64,000 bases of DNA from CAITSH01 sp025356665 (GCA_025356665.1 JANXRV010000133.1:24386-88385), one strand, 5' to 3'. Shown: positions 53,564 through 63,382, counted from the stretch's first letter. Made by a program: numbers and translations. The notes: a model not told the origin generated them from the sequence alone.

Positions 53564-53637
53564 GCGGGTGTAGTTCAATGGCAGAACGGCAGCTTCCCAA
53601 GCTGCATACGAGGGTTCGATTCCCTTCACCCGCTCCA
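53564..53637 (+). tRNA. tRNA-Gly (anticodon CCC)
   Basis: 74 nt with encoded CCA. The acceptor stem GCGGGTG pairs with CACCCGC. The anticodon stem GCAGC/GCTGC encloses TTCCCAA, giving anticodon CCC. The T arm has GTTCGATTC between AGGG and CCCT. It reads GGG codons. Located 14 bp before the 5'-nucleotidase ATG. The 277-bp gap between the upstream Bug gene and this tRNA contains no gene that I can support. Confidence 0.96.
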
Positions 53638-53651
53638 CCGGCCATACTGTC

Positions 53652-54557
53652 ATGCCAGCTAGTTTTGACGGAAAGCTCGTTGTTGCCATTTCCTCGCGGG
53701 CGTTGTTCGACCTCGAGGAGAGCAATCGCGTGTTCGAGCAGCAGGGTGTGGAAGCCTATTACCGCTATCAGCGTGTGCACGAGGACGAAATCCTCGGCCA
53801 GGGCATCGCTTTCGGATTGGTGAAAAAATTGCTGGCGCTCAACGCATTGGGCCCGGCGCGGCCGCGGGTCGAGGTCATACTGCTGTCGCGCAACACCGCC
53901 GATACCGGCATGCGCATCATGAATTCCATCGAGCATTACAAGCTTGATATCGTGCGTGCCGCCTTCACCGGCGGCGAAAGCACACATCCGTATGTGCCGG
54001 CCTTTGACGCCAGCCTGTTTCTTTCCGCCAACCCGGATGACGTGCGCAAGGCGCTGGACGCAGGCCATGCGGCGGCGACCATTTTCCCGGCGCAGGCGAG
54101 CAGTACGCAGTCGCAGGTGGGTGAATTGCGCATTGCTTTTGACGGTGATGCGGTGCTGTTCTCGGACGAGGCGGAGCGGGTGTACAAGAAAAAAGGCCTC
54201 GACGCTTTTACCGCCAGCGAAGTCAGCGCCGCGCACGATCCGCTCAGCGGCGGGCCGTTCAAGAATTTTCTGGCGGCGCTGCACCGCATCCAGTCGGAGT
54301 ATCCGCTGGACCGCTCGCCGATCCGCACTGCGCTGGTCACCGCGCGCAGCGCGCCGGCGCACGAACGGGTGATCCGTACCCTGCGGGCCTGGGATATCCG
54401 TATCGATGAGGCCTTGTTTCTGGGCGGGCTCGACAAGGGCCCGTTCCTCAAGGCCTTTGGTGCCGACATATTTTTTGATGACCAGCGCGGCCATGTGGAG
54501 TCGGCGCGCCAGCATGTGGCCGCGGGGCATGTGCCCTTTGGCGTTGCCAACGAATAA
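53652..54557 (+). CDS. 5'-nucleotidase (cN-I type, PF06189)
   Basis: A 301-residue cytosolic-type nucleotidase that would dephosphorylate nucleoside monophosphates. Family segments seen: LVVAISSRALFDLEESNRVF, EVILLSRNTADTGMRIMNSI, RAAFTGGESTHPYVPAF, LFLSANPDDVR and DIFFDDQRGHVESARQHV. HAD-like aspartates lie in these blocks. It starts right after the tRNA and ends 9 bp before the AsmA gene, so the two are probably cotranscribed. Confidence 0.9.
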   Translation: MPASFDGKLVVAISSRALFDLEESNRVFEQQGVEAYYRYQRVHEDEILGQGIAFGLVKKLLALNALGPARPRVEVILLSRNTADTGMRIMNSIEHYKLDIVRAAFTGGESTHPYVPAFDASLFLSANPDDVRKALDAGHAAATIFPAQASSTQSQVGELRIAFDGDAVLFSDEAERVYKKKGLDAFTASEVSAAHDPLSGGPFKNFLAALHRIQSEYPLDRSPIRTALVTARSAPAHERVIRTLRAWDIRIDEALFLGGLDKGPFLKAFGADIFFDDQRGHVESARQHVAAGHVPFGVANE

Positions 54558-54566
54558 GGGGGTGGG

Positions 54567-56795
54567 ATGAAGTTAGTAAAATATGTACTCTTTGTCCTTG
54601 CCGGTCTGGCGGTGCTGGCCGGGGCACTGGCGGCGTTTGTTGCGGCAAGCTTTGATCCCAACAAGCACAAGCCCGAGATCATCAAGCTGGTAAAGGAAAA
54701 GACCGGGCGTACGCTGGCCCTGGACGGCGACGTCGGCCTGACGTTTTTTCCGCGTATAGGCGTGGCTGTCGGCAAGCTAAGCTTGTCGGAGCCGGGCGGC
54801 GTCAAGGTGTTTGCGCATGTCGACGAGGCGAAGGTGTCGCTCAAGCTGATGCCGCTGCTGTCACGTGAGGTTGAGGTTGATCGCGTGCACCTATCCGGGC
54901 TCAAGCTTGATCTGGAACGGTTCAAGGACGGGCGTAGCAACTTCGATGATCTTACCGGGGGCGATATCAAAGCCCGCGACAAGCCTGCGACGAAGGGCGA
55001 CAAACCGTTCAAAATCGATGTCGAAGGTGTCAGCCTGCAGAACGCCAACATCGGCTGGCGGGACGATGCGGCCGGCACGCAGATCCGGCTCTCGGGCGTG
55101 CAGTTATCGACGACGCGTATCGTCAGCGGCGTGCCGGGCAAGCTGCAGTTTTCGGCAGATGTACAGGGCGTCAAGCCCAAGCTAAATGTTCAAGTCAAAC
55201 TCGCGGCAGTTTATCGCGTTGACTTTGTTACCAAGGCGATGGCCTTGTCCGGACTGGATCTGAAAATCAGCGGTGACGCACCCGGAGCAGCCGGCCTCAA
55301 CGTAGCGGTGAAGGGCGATGTGGAGTTTGATCCGGCGAAAACACGCGTGAGCCTTGCGGACTTTGATCTGGCCGCCAGCACTCGCGATGGCATGGATGTG
55401 AAGCTTTCGGCGCCCAAGCTGCTGGTATCGCCCGATGAGGCCAGCAGTCGGGCGGTCAGCGGCCAGGTGAAGCTGGTGAAGACTGGCCAGACTGTGGATG
55501 CGAAATTTACCCTCGCCGCGCTTGATGCCAGGGGCAAGAAGCTCAGCACGAAACTGGATGTGGATTTCGCGCTCAAGCAGGGCGAGCAACTCCTGCAAGG
55601 CAAGCTTGGCTCGCCGGTGAGTGTCGATCTTGATGCGCAGAGTGTGCAGCTGACGAAAATTGTTTCGGATCTGAGCCTGCCCTCGCCCGTGGCGGGGCAA
55701 AAAAGCATTAACCTGGCCAATAGCGGGTCGGCGCGCCTTGACTGGGGCAAGCAGGCATTGGCCGCCGATCTGGTGACGCGGCTCGATGACAGCAGCATCC
55801 AGTCCAAGCTCAATATCGCCGGTTTTTCGACGCCGAGCATCGGCTTTGATATCGGCATAGACAGGTTGAACCTCGACAAATACCTGCCTCCCCAACAAGC
55901 CAAGTCGCCAACCGCAACAGTCCCGGCCGGGGCGGAAAAGCAGGTAGAAAAACCCATAGATTTATCGGCGTTGAAAGGGCTTAACCTGAACGGCGGCCTG
56001 CGTGTTGGTTTGCTGGTGGCGCACGGAGTCAAGGTCGAAAAATTGCAGATTGGTGTGCATGCCGCTGGCGGCAAGCTCGACCTCAATCCTATTTCGGCCA
56101 GCCTTTACCAGGGCACCCTGCTCGGCAGCGCCAGTGCGAACGCCAATGGCAACCTGTTCAGCGTGAAGCAGCAGCTAGCCGGTGTTTCGATCGGGCCGCT
56201 GATGCGCGATGCCGCCGGGAAAGATTTTCTCGAAGGCAGGGGCAATGTGCAGATGGACGTGCAGACATCGGGCGCGACGGTGGCGACCTTGAAAAAAGCG
56301 CTCAACGGTACGGCCAGCCTCAATCTCAAGGACGGTGCGCTGAAGGGCATCAATCTGGCGGAGAGCTTCCGCAAGGCCAAAGCGGCGCTGGGCGCCAAGG
56401 GCGCGACCGAGCAGGCGGCGAACAAGACCGACAAGACGGACTTCTCCGAGATGAGCGCGAGCTTTGTCATTCGCAACGGCGTGGCGCATAACGAGGATTT
56501 GTCGGCCAAGTCGCCCTTCCTGCGCTTGAGCGGGGCCGGCGACATCAATCTGGGCGCCGACACGATGGATTACCTTGCCAAGGCTGCGATCGTCAACAGT
56601 GCCGGTGGGCAGGGTGGAAAGGAACTCGACAGCATTAAAGGACTTACCGTGCCGGTGCGCCTGACCGGCCCGTTTGATTCGCTCAAGTACAGCATCGATT
56701 ACGCCGCCATGGTGAGCGAATCGGCCAAGCAGCAGCTGCAGCAAAAGGTACAGGAGCAACTCGGTGACAAACTGAAGGGCTTGTTTAAAAGGTGA
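54567..56795 (+). CDS. AsmA family protein
   Basis: A 742-residue envelope protein with one N-terminal membrane anchor (residues about 5-28) and a long beta-rich periplasmic part, typical of AsmA/YhdP-like bridging proteins that handle lipid transport or outer-membrane assembly. The AsmA N-terminal domain is seen in FVAASFDPNKHKPEIIKLV and GDVGLTFFPRIGVAVGKLSL. The C-terminal AsmA domain is near GTASLNLKDGALKGINLAES. Normal family length. Its stop overlaps the GTG of mutY. Confidence 0.93.
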   Translation: MKLVKYVLFVLAGLAVLAGALAAFVAASFDPNKHKPEIIKLVKEKTGRTLALDGDVGLTFFPRIGVAVGKLSLSEPGGVKVFAHVDEAKVSLKLMPLLSREVEVDRVHLSGLKLDLERFKDGRSNFDDLTGGDIKARDKPATKGDKPFKIDVEGVSLQNANIGWRDDAAGTQIRLSGVQLSTTRIVSGVPGKLQFSADVQGVKPKLNVQVKLAAVYRVDFVTKAMALSGLDLKISGDAPGAAGLNVAVKGDVEFDPAKTRVSLADFDLAASTRDGMDVKLSAPKLLVSPDEASSRAVSGQVKLVKTGQTVDAKFTLAALDARGKKLSTKLDVDFALKQGEQLLQGKLGSPVSVDLDAQSVQLTKIVSDLSLPSPVAGQKSINLANSGSARLDWGKQALAADLVTRLDDSSIQSKLNIAGFSTPSIGFDIGIDRLNLDKYLPPQQAKSPTATVPAGAEKQVEKPIDLSALKGLNLNGGLRVGLLVAHGVKVEKLQIGVHAAGGKLDLNPISASLYQGTLLGSASANANGNLFSVKQQLAGVSIGPLMRDAAGKDFLEGRGNVQMDVQTSGATVATLKKALNGTASLNLKDGALKGINLAESFRKAKAALGAKGATEQAANKTDKTDFSEMSASFVIRNGVAHNEDLSAKSPFLRLSGAGDINLGADTMDYLAKAAIVNSAGGQGGKELDSIKGLTVPVRLTGPFDSLKYSIDYAAMVSESAKQQLQQKVQEQLGDKLKGLFKR

Positions 56796-57892
56796 GCGGA
56801 GCACGCAGGGCGCGACCAGCGCCCATGCCTGCCGCCGTAGCGGTACCGGAAGCCACAGAGGCGTTCGCGCCGCGTCTGGTGCGCTGGCAAAAGCAGCATG
56901 GCCGCCATGACCTGCCCTGGCAACGCACCATCGATCCGTATCGTGTCTGGCTTTCTGAAATCATGTTGCAGCAGACGCAGGTCACGGCGGTCATACCCTA
57001 TTACGCGCGGTTTCTGGCGCGCTTTCCCGACTACGTTTCACTTGCCGATGCCAGCGAGGAGCAGGTGATGCAGTTATGGAGCGGGCTTGGCTATTATTCG
57101 CGCGCCCGCAATCTGCACAAGGCGGCGCAGGAGATCGTGCGGCTGGGCGCTTTCCCGCGCGACCGTGCCGAGATTCAAAACTTGCCGGGCATCGGGCGCT
57201 CGACTGCGGCGGCCATTGCGGCGTTTGCGTTCGGGTCGTGCGAGGCCATTCTGGATGGCAATGTAAAGCGCGTGCTGGCGCGGCATTTCGCCGTTGCCGG
57301 TTTCCCGGGGCAGAAAGCGGTCGAGCAGCGGCTATGGACGATCGCTGAATCGGTTTTGCCGGCGCATGACATCGAGGCTTACACGCAAGGGGTGATGGAT
57401 CTGGGGGCGACGCTTTGCACGCGCCATGATCCGCAATGCGGGCGCTGCCCGCTGAGTGCGACCTGCCAGGCATTGGAACAGGGCAAGATCGCCGACTATC
57501 CGCAACCCAAACCGGCGAAGGCCATGCCGCAGCGCCATACTTTGATGCTGGTGCTGCAGTCGGAGGGCGCGGTGCTGCTTGAGAAGCGGCCTTCGCCGGG
57601 CATCTGGGGCGGGCTTTGGAGTTTTCCCGAATTGGCGGCAGGTGCTGATATCGTTTTACATTGCCAGGACAGGCTGGGCTGCAGGATTGCCGCACCAGAG
57701 CCGCTGGCGTCCCTTGCCCACGGGTTTACGCATTTTCGTCTGGCGATCGACCCCTGGCGCTGCAGGGTAGAAGGGCAAATGCCCGTGCTGCGCGAACAGG
57801 GCTACGTCTGGCTGCCGCTGGCGCAGGCGCTGGATGCGGCTATTCCTGTTCCGGTAAAGAAAATTCTTTTGCGCATGCGCGACGCGAAATAG
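56792..57892 (+). CDS. mutY: A/G-specific adenine glycosylase
   Basis: Removes adenine mispaired with 8-oxoguanine. The 366-residue protein has the catalytic helix SEIMLQQTQV, the helix-hairpin-helix LPGIGRSTAAAI, the catalytic Asp in ILDGNVKRV, and a 4Fe-4S loop with Cys spacing C-X6-C-X2-C-X5-C (CTRHDPQCGRCPLSATC). The C-terminal NUDIX-like 8-oxoG recognition domain follows (KRPSPGIWGGLWSFPEL). The GTG start overlaps the AsmA stop; an internal ATG at codon 12 is an alternative. Confidence 0.97.
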   Translation: MSGARRARPAPMPAAVAVPEATEAFAPRLVRWQKQHGRHDLPWQRTIDPYRVWLSEIMLQQTQVTAVIPYYARFLARFPDYVSLADASEEQVMQLWSGLGYYSRARNLHKAAQEIVRLGAFPRDRAEIQNLPGIGRSTAAAIAAFAFGSCEAILDGNVKRVLARHFAVAGFPGQKAVEQRLWTIAESVLPAHDIEAYTQGVMDLGATLCTRHDPQCGRCPLSATCQALEQGKIADYPQPKPAKAMPQRHTLMLVLQSEGAVLLEKRPSPGIWGGLWSFPELAAGADIVLHCQDRLGCRIAAPEPLASLAHGFTHFRLAIDPWRCRVEGQMPVLREQGYVWLPLAQALDAAIPVPVKKILLRMRDAK

Positions 57893-57932
57893 CCGGCGTA
57901 CATGTGTGGCCGGTGCGTCTGCACCGGGGCGT

Positions 57933-58535
57933 CTAAGCGGCGAATCCGGGCAGGCCGCGCTGGGCGAGAAATTTGTGCAGAATCTCCAGCCGCGTTGTGC
58001 AGTCTGTGAGTTCAAGCAGCTTTTGCCTGGCCGCTGGCGGTATCGGGACGACTTCGGACAGCCGGTTGCCGACCCAGACCGCGCTGTCGAAGCGGTGAGG
58101 CTGTGCAAACACTTCGGCGTCCTGATCCGCCATGATCATTTGCAACAACTGGGCGCAAGAGGCAAATGCCGGCGGTATCGCAATGTCGGCATCTTCGGCA
58201 ATCAATTCGACATCGGCGCTGATAAGACCCTGCGCATTGACGCTCTGCCCGATGATGCGAAAACGCTGCTCACCGCGGGTGCGAAGATGCAGCACACCAA
58301 GCTGCTGCATGTCCCAGTCGATGATGCGGGCAAGGCAGCCGGTTGGCTCCGGCACCGCCGGTGTGCCGATCTCGCTGCCGTCCTTGATGAGGCAGACGCC
58401 GAAGGGCAGGCTGCTTTTCATGCGCTCGCGCGTCATGTCCATGTAGCGTGTTTCAAACACGCGAAGCGGCAGCAAGCCATCGGGGAAAAGCACCGTATTG
58501 AGCGGAAAGATCGGCAGTCCTGAGAGGGCGCTCAC
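57933..58535 (-). CDS. LON peptidase substrate-binding domain protein
   Basis: A 200-residue stand-alone LON N-terminal-like domain, without ATPase or protease parts. The start LPIFPLNTVLFPDGLLPLRVFETRY is the family hallmark. Function is not well settled; a role in protein quality control is only suggested by the domain. It converges with mutY and is downstream of rapZ on the minus strand. Confidence 0.92.
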   Translation of the reverse strand: MSALSGLPIFPLNTVLFPDGLLPLRVFETRYMDMTRERMKSSLPFGVCLIKDGSEIGTPAVPEPTGCLARIIDWDMQQLGVLHLRTRGEQRFRIIGQSVNAQGLISADVELIAEDADIAIPPAFASCAQLLQMIMADQDAEVFAQPHRFDSAVWVGNRLSEVVPIPPAARQKLLELTDCTTRLEILHKFLAQRGLPGFAA

Positions 58536-58595
58536 GGCCTTGACGATCTATGGTGGCGGCCGGCGCGGTGCGCGCTGGGCGTGCTCATGAGCGCA

Positions 58596-59438
58596 TCAGC
58601 CCTGCGACAATTGGCGATGGCGGACCAGCACCGGCACGCGTCCACGAAAGGCCGCCGCAAGTTTTTCGGTGAGATAAACCGAGCGGTGCTGCCCGCCGGT
58701 GCAGCCGATGGCGATGGTCAGGTAGGAGCGGTTGTCGCGCAGGTAGTGCGGCAACCAGTTGTCGACAAAGGTGCTTATTTCGCCAAGCAGCTTTGCCACA
58801 TCCGGGTTGGACTGCATGAATTCCACGACTGGCGCGTCGTTGCCCGTCAGAGGGCGCAGCCTGGGATCGTAAAAAGGGTTGGGCAAGAAGCGCACGTCGA
58901 ACACCAGATCCGAGTCAAGCGGTATGCCCTGCTTGTAGCCGAACGACTGGAACAGCACCGTCATGCGCGAGGTGTCGACATCAAGGAGATCCTTGATCCA
59001 TCCGCGCAGTGCGTTGGGCTGTGCATCGCTGGTGTCGATGCGGTGCCCCAATTCACCCACCGGCGCCAGCAGTTCGCGTTCGTCGGCGATGCATTCTTCG
59101 ATGGTCACGTCGCCCTGCGCAAGAGGATGGCGTCTGCGTGTTTCGGTGAAGCGCCTTACCAGCGTGTCATTCTTTGCGTCGAGGAACAGGAGGCGCAGAT
59201 CCATGCCCGACTGCCTGAGCGTGTCCAGGGCGCGTGGCAGGTACTCAAGCGCTTTTCCACTGCGCGCATCGACACTGATGGCGATTTTTTCATAGCCGGC
59301 TTTGCGCAGGAAATCGGTTGTTTCGGTGAGCAGCAGGATCGGCAGGTTGTCGACGCAATAGAAGCCGCCGTCTTCGAGCGCCTTGATGGCGATGCTTTTG
59401 CCCGAACCGGACAAGCCGCTGATGAGTACGAGTTGCAT
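58596..59438 (-). CDS. rapZ: RNase adapter RapZ (nucleotide-binding)
   Basis: A 280-residue protein with the N-terminal P-loop GLSGSGKS and the C-terminal RapZ region FVDNWLPHYL, then IAIGCTGGQHRSVYLTE. In E. coli it guides RNase E to the GlmZ sRNA and so tunes amino-sugar synthesis. In betaproteobacteria it lies beside ptsN and hprK, as here. ATG 59438 is preferred over the GTG just upstream. Confidence 0.96.
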   Translation of the reverse strand: MQLVLISGLSGSGKSIAIKALEDGGFYCVDNLPILLLTETTDFLRKAGYEKIAISVDARSGKALEYLPRALDTLRQSGMDLRLLFLDAKNDTLVRRFTETRRRHPLAQGDVTIEECIADERELLAPVGELGHRIDTSDAQPNALRGWIKDLLDVDTSRMTVLFQSFGYKQGIPLDSDLVFDVRFLPNPFYDPRLRPLTGNDAPVVEFMQSNPDVAKLLGEISTFVDNWLPHYLRDNRSYLTIAIGCTGGQHRSVYLTEKLAAAFRGRVPVLVRHRQLSQG

Positions 59439-59595
59439 CACTGCAGATTAGCCGAAACAAGGGCCGCGGCGCAAATACCTTGTGCCCCGTGCGCGCCTAA
59501 CCGTCATTCACCGTAGATGCAACAGCACGGGTTCAAGCCCATGGCCGCTTGCGGCGGGGGCGCGCCTTGAGCACGCCCCTGGAACGGCCCGTGTC

Positions 59596-59955
59596 TCAGC
59601 CTTTGAGGCAGGTGCTCATGAACGCTTTGCGGTCCGGGCCGCTGAGATTTTTTTCCTTGGCGCCTTTGTTGCAATTGGCCATTTTTTGCTGCTGCGGTGT
59701 TTTTTTCGTTTCTTTTGCGGGCGAGGCCGCAGGTTTTTCCCCCAGACAGCCTTTCATGAATTTCTGACGTTCCGGGCCGGCCAGCTTTTTCTCCCTGGCG
59801 TCTTTGTTGCAGGAACTCATTTTCGCCTGCTGCGGCGAGATTTTTTTCTCGGCTGCGGGGGCGGCTGTTTTTTCAGCGGCCTTTTTGTCCTGTGTGTGGG
59901 CGGCGGAGGCGCAGAACAATCCTGCCATCAGCAATACGGCGATTCTGGTATTCAT
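59596..59955 (-). CDS. PsiF family protein (two PsiF repeats)
   Basis: A 119-residue small exported protein with a signal peptide ending near SAAHTQ. Two repeats follow: QQAKMSSCNKDAREKKLAGP with RQKFMKGCLG, and QQQKMANCNKGAKEKNLSGP with RKAFMSTCL. Each has two cysteines. The family name comes from a phosphate-starvation-inducible gene in E. coli; the role is unknown. GGAGATGAG precedes ATG 59955. Confidence 0.9.
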   Translation of the reverse strand: MNTRIAVLLMAGLFCASAAHTQDKKAAEKTAAPAAEKKISPQQAKMSSCNKDAREKKLAGPERQKFMKGCLGEKPAASPAKETKKTPQQQKMANCNKGAKEKNLSGPDRKAFMSTCLKG

Positions 59956-60016
59956 CAGCTCATCTCCAGTCGAAATTGAGGGGTGATACAAGCTCAATAA
60001 CGACGGCACTATCGCC

Positions 60017-60958
60017 TTAGTTGACGTCCCCGTCCCCGTCCATCGCCTGTTGCTGCCGGGCGACGAACTCGGCCGTGCTGTCCATGCCGCGTAGTTGCAG
60101 TACGTAGTTGCGCACTGCGGCCTCCAGTAGCACGGCGAGGTTGCGACCGGCTACAACGGGTATGACGACTTTGCGCACAGTGACTCCCAGGATATCTTCC
60201 GACAACTCGTGCAGGGGGAGGCGCTCTATTTCGGCCAGACCCGGCTGGCTGGCGCGGTCAAGGTGCACGATGAGTTTCATTTTCATTTTCGGGCGCACCG
60301 CGGTTTCGCCAAATATGGTGCGGATATTGAGCATGCCCAAGCCCCGCACCTCAAGGAAATCTTTCAGCAGCACGGGGCATCGGCCTTCCAGCGTCTGGGC
60401 GGCGATTTTGTAGATTTCCACCACGTCGTCAGCGACAAGGCCGTGGCCCCGGCTTATCAGTTCGAGGCCGAGCTCGCTTTTGCCAATGCCCGAATTACCT
60501 GTGATGAGCACTCCCAGGCCGAGCACGTCCATGAAGACGCCATGCCGCGTTTCCGTATCGGCGAGCGCCTTGGAGAGGTAGCGGCGCAGCGTTTCTATGA
60601 CGTGGGCGGCCGGTTGTGGTGTGGCGAGCACGGCGATGCCGCGTCGCTCCGATGCGGCAAGAAGCGGGCGGATGATAGCGGCGCCATCGGCGAGAATCAA
60701 AGCGGCTGGATTGCGCGCGAAAATATCCTCCACCATGCGCTCTAGCGCGGCGGTGCCTGATGAATCGAGGTGCGCCGCCGCCAGACTGCCTATCACCTGG
60801 ATGCGGTTGGGGTGGATGAGGTTGAGATGCCCGATCAGGGCGGCTGCATCGCTGTCGCGTTGCAGTTCTGCGACCGCACCTTCGCGGCCGCACACCCAGC
60901 TTAGCTGGAGCTTGGCGGCGTTGTCATCATGCAGTTGCGCGACGCTGGTCCGGGACAT
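60017..60958 (-). CDS. hprK: HPr kinase/phosphorylase
   Basis: A 313-residue enzyme that phosphorylates and dephosphorylates HPr at a serine. The P-loop GNSGIGKSELGLEL, the acidic LVADDVVEIY, and the signature LEVRGLGMLNIRTIFGE are complete. It overlaps ptsN by 32 bp. In proteobacteria this gene belongs to a regulatory PTS without sugar transport, linking carbon and nitrogen state; no full sugar PTS is in view. Confidence 0.96.
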   Translation of the reverse strand: MSRTSVAQLHDDNAAKLQLSWVCGREGAVAELQRDSDAAALIGHLNLIHPNRIQVIGSLAAAHLDSSGTAALERMVEDIFARNPAALILADGAAIIRPLLAASERRGIAVLATPQPAAHVIETLRRYLSKALADTETRHGVFMDVLGLGVLITGNSGIGKSELGLELISRGHGLVADDVVEIYKIAAQTLEGRCPVLLKDFLEVRGLGMLNIRTIFGETAVRPKMKMKLIVHLDRASQPGLAEIERLPLHELSEDILGVTVRKVVIPVVAGRNLAVLLEAAVRNYVLQLRGMDSTAEFVARQQQAMDGDGDVN

Positions 60959-61412
60959 TGGGTTGCCATGAGGCGAAAGTCTGGTGCAGCGATTGCGCGT
61001 CCGGTTCATTCGCCAGCTTCTGGCGGAAATCACGGTCGCTGAACATCTGGGCAAGTTCGGAGAGAATTTGCAGATGGGTTTCGTTGGCCTGCTCTGGCAC
61101 CAGCAGCACGAACAGTAATCCTACCGGCTGGCCGTCCGGAGCGTCAAAGGCGACCGGGGTCTTTAAGCGCACAAAGGCGCCGACCGCTTCTTTGAGCCCG
61201 TTGATGCGGCCGTGCGGAATGGCGACACCCTGACCGAGTCCTGTGGAACCGAGTCGCTCGCGCGCGAACAGGCTGTCGAACACCAGACTTCTAGCCACGC
61301 CCTGATTGTTCTCAAACAATAGACCCGCCTGTTCGAACAGGCGTTTCTTACTGCTTACTTCGAGGTCGAGGATGATGTTTGAGGCGGGGAGTAGTTTGGA
61401 AATGAGGTTCAT
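60927..61412 (-). CDS. ptsN: PTS IIA-like nitrogen regulatory protein
   Basis: A 161-residue EIIA-Ntr that receives phosphate from NPr/HPr. The phosphorylated residue is His67 in GVAIPHGRI. The start MNLISKLLP at 61412 is favoured over an extension to 61430. It precedes and overlaps hprK, and follows hpf and rpoN on the same strand. Confidence 0.96.
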   Translation of the reverse strand: MNLISKLLPASNIILDLEVSSKKRLFEQAGLLFENNQGVARSLVFDSLFARERLGSTGLGQGVAIPHGRINGLKEAVGAFVRLKTPVAFDAPDGQPVGLLFVLLVPEQANETHLQILSELAQMFSDRDFRQKLANEPDAQSLHQTFASWQPNVPDQRRATA

Positions 61413-61561
61413 AAGTGCCTGAATCGGCATACAAAAAACAGTTTTTGCCGGGTCGCCTGTGGAAGCGAGCGCGCCATTCTACCCCAATTCGATACAGGGC
61501 AATGCAGCTGTCTGGATACGGCCCGTATCGGTACTGCAATCACGCCAGGCGAGCTGACGGC

Positions 61562-61888
61562 TTACTCCTCAGCCACGCTGTGGCGCTTGAGCGTATCGTG
61601 AGGATGCCCGTAGGCTTTGTCCTTGTATTTGAGGATCTGGCGGTCAAGTTTATCGACCAGCCCGTCAATGGATGCGTACATGTTTTCATCGATACATTCG
61701 ACATGGATGTCCTTGCCGCGAACGTGCACGCTGACCTCCGCTTTTTGCAGCAGTTTTTCGACGGACAGGATAACGTTGACGTCGATCACATTGTCAAAGT
61801 GCCGGATGACGCGATCCATCTTTGAGCTAACGTACTCGCGCATTGCCTGGGTAATTGCCACATGGTGCCCGCTGACCGTCAGATTCAT
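61562..61888 (-). CDS. hpf: Ribosome hibernation-promoting factor (HPF/YfiA family, short form)
   Basis: A 108-residue protein binding the ribosome to store it in stationary phase. The start MNLTVSGHHVAITQAMREYV and the basic second half (LDRQILKYKDKAYGH) are typical; there is no long C-terminal domain. AAGGAGATGCAAC leads into the ATG. It lies 20 bp after rpoN, the common arrangement. Confidence 0.96.
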   Translation of the reverse strand: MNLTVSGHHVAITQAMREYVSSKMDRVIRHFDNVIDVNVILSVEKLLQKAEVSVHVRGKDIHVECIDENMYASIDGLVDKLDRQILKYKDKAYGHPHDTLKRHSVAEE

Positions 61889-61908
61889 GTTGCATCTCCT
61901 TGTAAAGA

Positions 61909-63357
61909 CTAAAGGGCCTTGCGAAGATTGACCGGGGGGATATGCAGTGATTCACGATATTTTGCAATCGTTCGTCTTGCAACTACGATACCCTGCTGGC
62001 CGAGAATTTGCGAGATTTTGCTGTCGGAGAGGGGCTTTTTCTGGTCTTCGGCGGCGACCAGTTGTTTGATCAGGGCGCGGATGGCCGTGGCCGAGCAGGA
62101 GCCCCCCGCTTCGGTGGCGACGTGGCTGCCGAAAAAATACTTCAACTCGAATATGCCGCGCGGTGTGAACATGAACTTCTGTGTGGTGACCCTAGAGACG
62201 GTTGATTCGTGCAAGCCCAGTGTGTCGGCTATTTCACGCAGCACCAGCGGGCGCATAGCTACCTCGCCATGTTCGAAAAAATGCCGTTGGCGGTCGATGA
62301 TGCACTGGGATACGCGCAGGATGGTGTCAAAGCGCTGTTGAACGTTTTTGATGAGCCAGCGGGCCTCCTGCAGCTGGTGCGATAGCGGGCCGCTTGCGGT
62401 GGAGCGGTTGTTTTGCAGGATATCGGCGTACATGCGATGGATGCGCAGCTTGGGCATGGCGTCGCGGTTCAGCCGGGCGACCCAGACATTTTTTATTTTT
62501 TTCACCACCACGTCGGGCACGATGTATCGCGTGGTTTGTGTCGAGAAGCTCGCGCCAGGGTGAGGGTTGAGGCTTTGTATGAGCAGTTGCGCTTCGCGCA
62601 ACGCGTCGTCGTCGCATCCGAGCGAGCGTTTCAGCCTGGCGAAGTCGCGACCCGCGAGCGCCGCCAGGTGGTCCTTCACGATGGCTTGCGCCAGATCGAG
62701 TCCGGGCGTTTCGGGCAGCATTATACGCAGTTGCAAGCCAAGGCATTCGGAGGGCGTGCGCGCGCCGATACCGGCCGGTTCGAGTTGTTGCAGGTGATGC
62801 AGCGCAATCTGCAGTTCGTCCGGATCCACTTCCATGTCTTGCGGGACCATTTCGGCGATTTCTTCCAGAGACTGGGTCAGGTAGCCGTCATCGTCAAGAT
62901 CCTCGATAAGCAGAGCGACCAGGCTGCGATCGCGCCTGGACAGGTTGAGCAGCAGCAGTTGTTCTAGCATATGCTCGCGCAGTGACGGGGCTTCCGCCGC
63001 CTGTTGCGGGTAATCGCCGTCCTCTGAATCCTCACGGCTTCCGGATGAAGAGTGGGAGGGCGCATCGGTGAACCAGTCCTGGTCGTTCCCGGGGGTGTCG
63101 CTTGCGCTGGATTCGCCCGCAGGGGGCTCTGCCGCGGGGCTGTCAGAGGCGCCTGGTGTGCTCGAACTCAGGGACGGTGCCTGGAAGGGCGTGTCGACCG
63201 GCATTTCCTCGCGCTCGAGCAATGGGTTGTCAGCGAGAAATTTTTCCAGTTCCTGGTTCAACTCAAGCGTTGAGAGTTGCAACAGGCGAATGGATTGCTG
63301 CAACTGCGGCGTCAGCGTCAGGTGCTGAGACAGTTTGAGTTGCAGGGTTTGCTTCAT
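61909..63357 (-). CDS. rpoN: RNA polymerase sigma-54 factor
   Basis: A 482-residue alternative sigma factor. The glutamine-rich activator region I is at the N-terminus (LKLSQHLTLTPQLQQSIRLL), followed by an acidic spacer. The core-binding region and the helix-turn-helix (TLGLHESTVSRVTTQKFM) come next, and the RpoN box ARRTIAKYRE is near the C-terminus for the -24 element. Full family length. It lies between lptB and hpf. Sigma-54 target promoters were not seen convincingly in the window. Confidence 0.97.
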   Translation of the reverse strand: MKQTLQLKLSQHLTLTPQLQQSIRLLQLSTLELNQELEKFLADNPLLEREEMPVDTPFQAPSLSSSTPGASDSPAAEPPAGESSASDTPGNDQDWFTDAPSHSSSGSREDSEDGDYPQQAAEAPSLREHMLEQLLLLNLSRRDRSLVALLIEDLDDDGYLTQSLEEIAEMVPQDMEVDPDELQIALHHLQQLEPAGIGARTPSECLGLQLRIMLPETPGLDLAQAIVKDHLAALAGRDFARLKRSLGCDDDALREAQLLIQSLNPHPGASFSTQTTRYIVPDVVVKKIKNVWVARLNRDAMPKLRIHRMYADILQNNRSTASGPLSHQLQEARWLIKNVQQRFDTILRVSQCIIDRQRHFFEHGEVAMRPLVLREIADTLGLHESTVSRVTTQKFMFTPRGIFELKYFFGSHVATEAGGSCSATAIRALIKQLVAAEDQKKPLSDSKISQILGQQGIVVARRTIAKYRESLHIPPVNLRKAL

Positions 63358-63382
63358 ATTCGGGGGTGGTTCTGCGGACCGG